Source: Gp6-AA40 sp035649395 (GTDB lineage: Bacteria > Acidobacteriota > Vicinamibacteria > Vicinamibacterales > UBA2999). Taken from it: 15,953 nt of DNA. Below are positions 10,983 to 15,953 of the stretch, piece after piece. The position numbers and the translations under genes are program-made. Location of the stretch: assembly GCA_035649395.1 (NCBI GenBank), contig DASRJR010000192.1, positions 1 to 15,953 on the forward strand, read 5' to 3'. The notes beneath the pieces were generated by a model. It did no database searches, was not told the DNA's origin, and was given only the letters and a program-made list of their open reading frames with translations. Position 1 is the stretch's first letter, and every line of letters begins with the position of its first letter.

Positions 10983-12374
10983 TCAACTGGACTTGGAAGA
11001 CGAGCCTGAACGTGAGCTCATCTGCTGAGCGTCGTAGCCGTACACATCAGGCCACGTGTCGAAGCCGCCATCGTCTTTTGGCCACGCGGTGAAGTAGACG
11101 ATGTGGACTGGCAGTTTCTCTTTCAAGCCGACCGGCTTCTCCTCTTCGGCGTGCATCGCCTCTTGAATGCGCTCGTCGTCCCATTGCGGCGAATCGCGCA
11201 ACAGGTATTTCGCCAAGGCCTCTGGCTGTTCGAGCCGCACACAGCCATGACTCAACGCGCGGCCTTGACGGGAGAACAGCGAATCGGCCGGCGTGTCGTG
11301 CAGGTACACGCTGAAGGGGTTCGGGAGCAGAAACTTCACATGACCGAGCGCGTTCTGCGGCCCTGGTCGTTGGCGGAACAACAGTCCTTCCACCTCGCGT
11401 TCGTCATCCCAGTCGACCGCCTTGGCGTCGATGGGCTCAGCGCCCTTCTTCCCCTTGCGCAGGATCTCGATGTTGTTCCGCTTGAGGAACGACGGATCGC
11501 GCAACAGCGCCGGCACCGTCTCACCTTCAGCGATGCTGTCGGGTACGTTCCAGTACGGGCTGAAGACAATCGTTCGCATGTCGGCGCTGAAGATGGGCGT
11601 TCGGCGTTCGGGCTCGGATTCCCCGACGACGACTTTCATGTCGAGCACGGCGCGCCCGTTCTCGCGCACGGCGAGATGAAAGGCCGGCACGTTCACGAGA
11701 ATGTGCCGCGCGCCGAGATCGTCGGGCATCCACCGCCACCGCTCGAGATTGATCGCGAGCAGGCGAATCTGCTCGTCATTCGGCGCCGGCTGGGCACGAA
11801 GCCATTGCAGCGCGTGCTGCAGCGCGGTGTACTCGGGATGTGCCGGCTGCACTGACGCGAGCCATCCACTCTCGCCGTTGGCGGCGCGCTCGAGCAGCGC
11901 GGCGAAATCGGGCGGCTGTCGCCGCTTCTTCCAGCGGGGATCGAGCTGCTGCGGGCTGCTGCGACCGATTGCCACGTCGCGGCCCAGCGCGAGCAGCGCG
12001 GTCGTCATCCGCACGTCGAGCCGCGCGAGATCAGGAGGCTCCGGTGTCGACTCCTCTGCGTCGTGGTTGGAGGCCAGCATGCGCGCGATGTCAGGCTCGC
12101 CGTAGTCCGCGGGGTCGAGCCCGTGATCGGCCGCCGACTTCAGCACACGCAGCGCAGCGGTCGCTTTCAGTGAATCGCGATCGTCGACCCACGCTGGCGC
12201 TTGGGCACGCGCCTCGTAAAAGCGTTTCAGATCTGCCCAGACGTGCTCGTCAACCGACGAGGGTCGGGCGCCATTCGCCAACTGCCGAATAGAATCGCTG
12301 ACCGCCGGAGGACGTTCCTGCGGCGCACAACCGCTGAATAGAAGAGCCGCGACAATGAGAATCCGCCATCCCAT
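10983..12374 (-). CDS. YcbB/LdtD-like L,D-transpeptidase, predicted lipoprotein
   Basis: This encodes 463 residues. The N-terminus MGWRILIVAALLFSGC has a lipobox (LFSGC, Cys16), predicting a lipid-anchored protein. Residues about 40-195 match the scaffold domain of YcbB-type enzymes (LKRFYEARAQAPAWVDD, LKSAADHGLDPADYG). After INLERWRWMPDDLGARHILVNVPAFHLAV (208-236) comes the YkuD catalytic domain with His359 (YLHDTP) and the nucleophile Cys378 in SHGCVRLEQPEALA. The family forms 3-3 (mDAP-mDAP) peptidoglycan cross-links in the periplasm. Many relatives have a peptidoglycan-binding domain before the NLERWRW motif; here only a few residues separate it from the scaffold, so that domain appears absent. 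The tail is a Ser-rich stretch. No clear Shine-Dalgarno is visible; the gene lies 33 bp after the DUF6152 fusion gene and may be co-transcribed with it. Confidence 0.9.
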   Translation of the reverse strand: MGWRILIVAALLFSGCAPQERPPAVSDSIRQLANGARPSSVDEHVWADLKRFYEARAQAPAWVDDRDSLKATAALRVLKSAADHGLDPADYGEPDIARMLASNHDAEESTPEPPDLARLDVRMTTALLALGRDVAIGRSSPQQLDPRWKKRRQPPDFAALLERAANGESGWLASVQPAHPEYTALQHALQWLRAQPAPNDEQIRLLAINLERWRWMPDDLGARHILVNVPAFHLAVRENGRAVLDMKVVVGESEPERRTPIFSADMRTIVFSPYWNVPDSIAEGETVPALLRDPSFLKRNNIEILRKGKKGAEPIDAKAVDWDDEREVEGLLFRQRPGPQNALGHVKFLLPNPFSVYLHDTPADSLFSRQGRALSHGCVRLEQPEALAKYLLRDSPQWDDERIQEAMHAEEEKPVGLKEKLPVHIVYFTAWPKDDGGFDTWPDVYGYDAQQMSSRSGSSSKSS

Positions 12375-12407
12375 GAGGGGAGACGGAGCAAGGAGTGCGC
12401 CAGCAGG

Positions 12408-13454
12408 TTACTTGCGTATCGTTCCAGTCACGCCTTCGGGTGAGCAATTGAATGGCTCGAGCTTCAATGCCGAAGGCGCATATTCCAGGGTTCCGCGGTC
12501 GAACGGTCGAGTGAAGAAGTCCGGATCGAGAAGGTCGACCTCGACCACGAGGCGTTGACGCGCAGCATCGAGGTGCAGCCGCTCGACCGACGTCAGCGCC
12601 GCCGAGTGGAGCAGGCCTCGAGTGGGTTGGCCGGGCTGTTCGACATACTGGTTCAACACGCCGGCGGCGTAGTTCGCCGTCTCGATGACGAGCGTTTCGC
12701 CGTCCCAGTGACCGATCGAATGGCCGAGCGACGTGCGCGGACCGTTCTTGGGATGGTCCTTCGCATTCATGTGGATGACACGGCGCACGTCCATCCACTC
12801 ATGACGGAGCACGACGTCAGTGCCCTCACGCACGATCTCGAGCGGCGTGCCAGGCGCGCCCCACACGCGGCGGATGGCGACTGGATCGCAGCGGAACGTC
12901 GGGTCGTCCTTGAACGGGTCGTAACCGGCAATCGCTTTCTGACCCGCGGGCGTGAGGGAATTCATCATGGGCTGCGGCCCGCTGGTGCTTCGGTTCGGGA
13001 TCGGCGCGAGCAGCCACGTGCCGAAGATGTCTTTCCGTGCGGCCAATACCGGTGCCGGCGGCCGCGCCGCTCCGGTCGGACCGTTCACGCTCAACTTGCG
13101 GCCGTCCTCGAACTCGACGAAGTCGAAAAAGCACATGTAGGGGCTGTGCCGCGACATCGATCCGGTGACACGCACCTTGGTGCCGGTCTTCAGCAGCTGC
13201 GGCGTGATCCCGTTGCGCGAGAGCTGCGTCACGCCATGCGACTCGCAGACGTACTCACGCGTCCTCCCGTTCTCGTCGACCGCGGCGATATGGACGTAGC
13301 TGTGCGGATTCTGGGCCTCGAACTTGGTGATCGTGCCCGAGATGTTCGCCGGCTTGCTCGAGTCGAAATGGGGCGCGAAACTGTGGTGCGCCGAGGCGCC
13401 CGCCACCAGGAGCACGGTGCTCACGACGACACCGGTTGAAAACGCGATTCGCAT
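12408..13454 (-). CDS. Secreted two-domain protein: DUF6152 fused to a DDPT-RC/WDGE domain
   Basis: This encodes 348 residues. The signal peptide (1-22) ends in AHHSFAPHFDSSKPANISGTITKFEAQNPHSYVHI, the hallmark start of DUF6152 (residues about 22-125), a secreted OB-like domain of unknown function. After a Pro-rich linker (130-140) comes a second domain (about 140-338): IFGTWLLAP, DDPTFRCDP (183-191), RHEWMDVRRVIHMN, SIGHWDGETLVIETANY (246-262) and a beta-rich tail. The second domain is clearly related to the separate protein encoded at 14881-15726 (shared DDPTxRC.P and G(R/H)WDG(D/E)T(F/L)V(V/I)(D/E)T.N(F/Y)). The ATG lies inside a perfect 9-bp inverted repeat (13452-13475) and has no Shine-Dalgarno. 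It heads the minus-strand run ending at 10016 and is divergent from the metallo-hydrolase gene. Confidence 0.85.
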   Translation of the reverse strand: MRIAFSTGVVVSTVLLVAGASAHHSFAPHFDSSKPANISGTITKFEAQNPHSYVHIAAVDENGRTREYVCESHGVTQLSRNGITPQLLKTGTKVRVTGSMSRHSPYMCFFDFVEFEDGRKLSVNGPTGAARPPAPVLAARKDIFGTWLLAPIPNRSTSGPQPMMNSLTPAGQKAIAGYDPFKDDPTFRCDPVAIRRVWGAPGTPLEIVREGTDVVLRHEWMDVRRVIHMNAKDHPKNGPRTSLGHSIGHWDGETLVIETANYAAGVLNQYVEQPGQPTRGLLHSAALTSVERLHLDAARQRLVVEVDLLDPDFFTRPFDRGTLEYAPSALKLEPFNCSPEGVTGTIRK

Positions 13455-13475
13455 GGAGCGAGTATACGCTCCATG
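13452..13475 (-). promoter_or_regulatory. Perfect inverted repeat covering the start codon of the DUF6152 fusion gene
   Basis: CATGGAGCG (13452-13460) and CGCTCCATG (13467-13475) are exact reverse complements around a 6-nt AGTATA loop. The minus-strand ATG at 13454 is the inner-gene end of the stem, so a transcript reaching upstream of 13475 would hide the start codon in a 9-bp hairpin. It could equally be an operator for a dimeric regulator in this divergent region. Confidence 0.5.
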
Positions 13476-13480
13476 ACAGA

Positions 13481-13557
13481 AGGCCCCAGGGCTCAGGCCC
13501 CAGGCGCCAGGCCTGGCCCAGATCGAGCCTTGAGACGCACTGAGGCCTGAGGCCTAC
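13481..13557. repeat. Intergenic 14-nt and 7-nt tandem repeats
   Basis: AGGCCCCAGGGCTC (13481-13494) is followed by AGGCCCCAGGCGCC (13495-13508) and a decayed third unit (13509-13522). Farther on, TGAGGCC is repeated at 13541-13547 and 13548-13554. This fills most of the gap between the divergent DUF6152 fusion and metallo-hydrolase genes, leaving little room for conventional promoters there. No coding potential is seen. Confidence 0.6.
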
Positions 13558-13580
13558 TAGCCACTGAAAGCGAGGGCTCG

Positions 13581-14408
13581 ATGAGGACGCTCGTTCGAAC
13601 TGCGGCATTGCTCCTGATGACGGCGGTTGCGGCCGCTCAAGGCAACACCGATTGGCATGCGTCGTTTCCGGGGTTCAAGATCGCAGGCAACCTCTATTAC
13701 GTCGGGACGGCGGACCTGGCGGTGTATCTGGTTCGCACGCCGCAGGGGAACATTCTGATCAACTCGGACTTCGCCGAGGACGTGCCGACGGTACGTAAGA
13801 GCATCGAGCAACTTGGCTTCAAATACGGCGACACGAAGATCGTCCTGATCAGCCACGCCCACGGCGATCACGACGGCGGTGTCGGCATCATCCAGAAGGA
13901 CACCGGCGCCCGCGTGATGGTGATGGAGGGAGACGTCGCCGACGTCGAGAGCAAGGCGACAGGCCGGCCCGCGGCCAAAGTCGATCGCGTGCTGCGCGAC
14001 GGCGATAGGGTCGAACTGGGCGGCTCGACGCTGACCGCCGTGTTGACGCCCGGTCACACCAAAGGGTGCACGACCTGGACGATGCAGGTGGAAGAGGGTG
14101 GGCGGAAGCTGAACGCCGTGATTATCGGCAGTCCCAACGTCAACGCCGGTTATGTTCTCGTCGGCAACAAGAACTATCCTGCGATCGCCACCGACTACGA
14201 GAAGACCTTCAAGGTGCTCAAGAGCCAGCCGGTCGATCTCTTCCTGGGCGCCCATGGCGCCTATTTCGGCATGAAGGCGAAATACGAGCGGATGAAGAAC
14301 GGCGACGCGAAGGCGTTCATCGATCCGGCCGGCTACAAGGCCTACGTGGACGAGCGTGAATCGGCCTTCCGGAAAGAGTGGGAGAAACAGAAGGCTGCGG
14401 CGAAGTAG
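13581..14408 (+). CDS. Subclass B3-like metallo-beta-lactamase-fold hydrolase, secreted
   Basis: This encodes 275 residues with a signal peptide (MRTLVRTAALLLMTAVAAAQ, 1-20). The zinc ligands are all present in subclass B3 spacing: HAHGDH (His92, His94, Asp96, His97), His159 in TPGHTKGCTTWTM, and His225 in LGAHGAYFGM. The B3 pattern GNLYYVGTADLAVYLVRTPQGNILINSDF (36-64) and GSPNVNAGYVLVGNKNYPAIATDY (183-206) are also clear. Known B3 enzymes are periplasmic di-zinc beta-lactamases, but environmental members include many untested or non-lactamase hydrolases. The residue after the HxHxDH motif is Asp98, where B3 enzymes usually have Ala. Start supported by GAGGG 4 nt upstream. It is followed 48 bp later by a DUF6152 gene. 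Fold and family are secure; beta-lactam hydrolysis is not. Confidence 0.9.
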   Translation: MRTLVRTAALLLMTAVAAAQGNTDWHASFPGFKIAGNLYYVGTADLAVYLVRTPQGNILINSDFAEDVPTVRKSIEQLGFKYGDTKIVLISHAHGDHDGGVGIIQKDTGARVMVMEGDVADVESKATGRPAAKVDRVLRDGDRVELGGSTLTAVLTPGHTKGCTTWTMQVEEGGRKLNAVIIGSPNVNAGYVLVGNKNYPAIATDYEKTFKVLKSQPVDLFLGAHGAYFGMKAKYERMKNGDAKAFIDPAGYKAYVDERESAFRKEWEKQKAAAK

Positions 14409-14443
14409 GGCGCGCCAGCTCCGGCCCTTGTGTCAAAATCTCC

Positions 14444-14450
14444 GAGGAGG
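14444..14450 (+). promoter_or_regulatory. Ribosome binding site of the small DUF6152 gene
   Basis: GAGGAGG lies 6 nt before the ATG at 14457. This decides the start: the frame is open to an ATG-like codon 27 nt upstream (14430), but that would put the Shine-Dalgarno inside the gene and would add a basic non-signal leader ahead of a normal signal peptide. Confidence 0.7.
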
Positions 14451-14456
14451 TTTCGT

Positions 14457-14864
14457 ATGAGGCGAACCGTCGTTGCCGCGCTCGTGCTGAGTTTCGTTTC
14501 GATCGCTCTCGTCGGCACCGCACGGGCCCATCATTCGTTTGCTGCCGCCTTCGACATGAACAAGCCGGTGACCGTGCAGGGAACTATCGTGCAGGTCCGG
14601 CTCGAGAACCCGCACTCGTGGTTCTTCCTCGACGTGAAGGACCCCAGCGGAAAAGTGGAGCGGTGGGCCTTCGAAGCGGGGACGCCGAGCGGGATGGTCC
14701 GCAACGGCTTCAAGTCCAGCATCATCAAGAAGGGCACCGAGGTCACCATCAAAGGATTTCACGCGAAGGATCCGTCCGCGAACATGGGCATGCTGAGAGA
14801 GCTGATCCTCGCCGACGGCACGACCTACGGCATGTTCGGCTCGGTGCAGGGCGCGGGGCAGTAA
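14457..14864 (+). CDS. Secreted single-domain DUF6152 protein
   Basis: This encodes 135 residues. A signal peptide (MRRTVVAALVLSFVSIALVGTARA, 1-24) is followed directly by AHHSFAAAFDMNKPVTVQGTIVQVRLENPHSWFFLDVKD, the family signature, then EAGTPSGMVRNGFKSSIIKKGTEVTIKGFHAKDPS and LADGTTYGMFG. The mature N-terminus would begin with His-His, which in a secreted protein could bind metal, although the function of DUF6152 is unknown. It is homologous to the N-terminal half of the fusion protein at 12408-13454. It sits between the B3-like hydrolase (48 bp upstream) and the WDGD protein (16 bp downstream), most likely in one operon. Confidence 0.88.
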   Translation: MRRTVVAALVLSFVSIALVGTARAHHSFAAAFDMNKPVTVQGTIVQVRLENPHSWFFLDVKDPSGKVERWAFEAGTPSGMVRNGFKSSIIKKGTEVTIKGFHAKDPSANMGMLRELILADGTTYGMFGSVQGAGQ

Positions 14865-14880
14865 CGCGGCAGGTGCGAAC

Positions 14881-15726
14881 ATGACACGTCGTCTGATCGC
14901 AGCGATCGTCACGACCGGGTGCGTCATTGGGCTGGTGTGGCTCACACCGGCCGCGGATCTGGCTGCGCGCCAGAATACACAGGGGGCTGCAGCCACGCCG
15001 CCGGCTGGTCCAGCGCCGAAGCTGTCCGACGGACATCCCGATCTCTCCGGTGTGTGGTGGGGCGGGGCCGATGTCGGCGCGGCGCGCGGCCGCGGCGCGC
15101 GCGGCGGCGGGCGAGGCGGAGCCGGAGGCGCGCGCGGAACACCGCCGCCCACCTTCATGAGTCTCTACAAGCCGGAGTTCGCGGCCAAGACGAAGCAGCT
15201 CGGCGACAAGGACGATCCGACCTTACGCTGCGTCCCGACGGCGTTCGGCACGCTCAACGTCAGTCTCTGGGACGTCGGCGCCGTGGGACAGATCGTGGCG
15301 TCGCCGAAGATGGTGGTGATGCTCACCGAGACGTTCCACGGATTCCGTGTGATTCCAACCGATGGCCGGACGCATCGTGACGACGCGCCGCCGGCGTATC
15401 GCGGTGATTCGGTCGGCCGTTGGGACGGCGACACGTTCGTCGTCGACACGCGCAACTTCACTGACAACACGTGGATGTCGGCAGAGGGGCGCGTCTCGCC
15501 ACACTCGGATCAACTGCACATCATCGAGCGCTACCACCGCGTCGATGCCAACACGCTCGAGATCGAAGCGACCGTCGAGGATCCCGAAGTGCTGACGGGG
15601 CCGTGGACCGCGCCGAAGCAGACGCTGGTTCTGGCGCCGTTCGATCGCATCATGTCGCTCAACTGCTCGGGGATCGAGACGCAGGCGCTGATGGACGCAG
15701 CCGCGAAGCAGGGAACAAGCAAGTAG
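14881..15726 (+). CDS. Secreted protein with DDPT-RC/WDGD domain and Gly/Arg-rich linker
   Basis: This encodes 281 residues. The signal-like segment is residues 1-31 (AAIVTTGCVIGLVWLTPAADLAA). HPDLSGVWWGG follows at about 52-62, then a low-complexity Gly/Ala/Arg stretch (about 63-92), then the conserved domain: DKDDPTLRCVPTAFGT, VMLTETFHGFRVIPTDGRTH, GDSVGRWDGDTFVVDTRNF and a beta-rich tail HIIERYHRVDANTLEIEATVEDPEVLTGPWT. The same domain forms the C-terminal half of the fusion protein at 12408-13454. I know no assigned function; secreted proteins opening with DLSGxW are abundant in Acidobacteriota. The low-complexity block corresponds to extremely GC-rich DNA at about 15060-15150. It lies 16 bp after the DUF6152 gene. 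Confidence 0.8.
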   Translation: MTRRLIAAIVTTGCVIGLVWLTPAADLAARQNTQGAAATPPAGPAPKLSDGHPDLSGVWWGGADVGAARGRGARGGGRGGAGGARGTPPPTFMSLYKPEFAAKTKQLGDKDDPTLRCVPTAFGTLNVSLWDVGAVGQIVASPKMVVMLTETFHGFRVIPTDGRTHRDDAPPAYRGDSVGRWDGDTFVVDTRNFTDNTWMSAEGRVSPHSDQLHIIERYHRVDANTLEIEATVEDPEVLTGPWTAPKQTLVLAPFDRIMSLNCSGIETQALMDAAAKQGTSK

Positions 15727-15747
15727 GTTTAGAGAAGGCAAGTCGTC

Positions 15748-15953
15748 ATGCGCTCGATGTCGCACTTCAGACTCGTGATCGTGACGTTGGGCGTGGTCGC
15801 GGTGTTCCCGATCAGCGGCCTTGGTCAGGGCCGCGCCGAAGTGGCAGGAGGCCCGCTGACGGGTCCGCCCGTCGTCGGCGCGCCGTTTTCAGCGTCGGCA
15901 ATGACGACCATCACGGGAGTCCGTGCCGACGGAACACGATTCGAGCGGAGTAT
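15748..15953 (+). CDS. Secreted protein of unknown function, N-terminal fragment (runs off the window)
   Basis: The frame is open from the ATG at 15748 to the window edge, giving 68 complete codons. The start is 21 bp after the preceding stop codon, with an AGAAGG stretch (15733-15738) as a modest ribosome binding site. The product begins MRSMSHFRLVIVTLGVVAVF, a signal peptide, and continues with GGPLTGPPVVGAPFSASAMTTITGVRADGTRFERS. The GAPFSA..TT...ADGTR pattern resembles small secreted Acidobacteriota proteins that I cannot name. It is probably the next gene of the + strand operon. The remainder is outside the window. Confidence 0.65.
   Translation, partial: MRSMSHFRLVIVTLGVVAVFPISGLGQGRAEVAGGPLTGPPVVGAPFSASAMTTITGVRADGTRFERS

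Noticed and set aside
15060..15150. Frameshift in the 281-residue protein at the GC-rich block
   Set aside because: The same frame carries a signal peptide before the block and the conserved domain after it, so no frame change is needed.

Overview
The window is about 16 kb of GC-rich, densely coded bacterial DNA. The gene content points to an Acidobacteriota genome, probably of the Vicinamibacteria (subgroup 6) type: a multi-domain DUF1587/1595/1592/1588/1585 cytochrome next to a DUF1552 protein, several secreted DUF6152 proteins, many exported proteins of unknown function, and a scatter of short palindromic repeats. The taxonomic call is an inference; there is no rRNA or marker gene here to confirm it. 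I saw no tRNA, rRNA, CRISPR array, insertion sequence or phage gene.

Layout. (1) 1-264 is the 3' end of a BON-domain protein on the + strand. (2) 321-863 (-) is a YaeQ-family protein, flanked by a small hairpin repeat at its 3' end and a large imperfect inverted repeat at its 5' side. (3) 6616 down to 1201 (-) looks like a three-gene operon in the order exported ankyrin-repeat protein, di-heme PSD1-type cytochrome, Tat-exported DUF1552 protein. The first two genes share an ATGA stop/start overlap. (4) 6674-7426 (-) is a YkuD_2-type L,D-transpeptidase. (5) 7590-10019 (+) is a large XRE-HTH/NB-ARC-like ATPase/TPR regulator. (6) 13454 down to 10016 (-) is a four-gene run: a two-domain DUF6152 fusion protein, a YcbB-like L,D-transpeptidase lipoprotein, a secreted protein of unknown function, and a small protein coupled to it by a GTGA overlap. 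(7) From 13581 to the right edge (+) runs a subclass-B3-like metallo-beta-lactamase-fold hydrolase, a stand-alone DUF6152 protein, a stand-alone homologue of the C-terminal half of the fusion protein, and the start of another secreted protein.

Most products are predicted to be exported to the periplasm or cell surface, and two independent L,D-transpeptidase families suggest investment in 3-3 cross-linked or protein-linked peptidoglycan. The most unusual signal is a set of short palindromic elements. They lie in intergenic DNA and also, in frame, inside coding sequences: twice inside the di-heme cytochrome and once at the C-terminus of the ankyrin protein. One further copy supplies the cytochrome's stop codon and a false upstream start for DUF1552. 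This recalls the Rickettsia palindromic elements. Two start codons also lie inside potential RNA hairpins: the STAND regulator, with mutually exclusive stems, and the DUF6152 fusion gene, with a perfect 9-bp stem.
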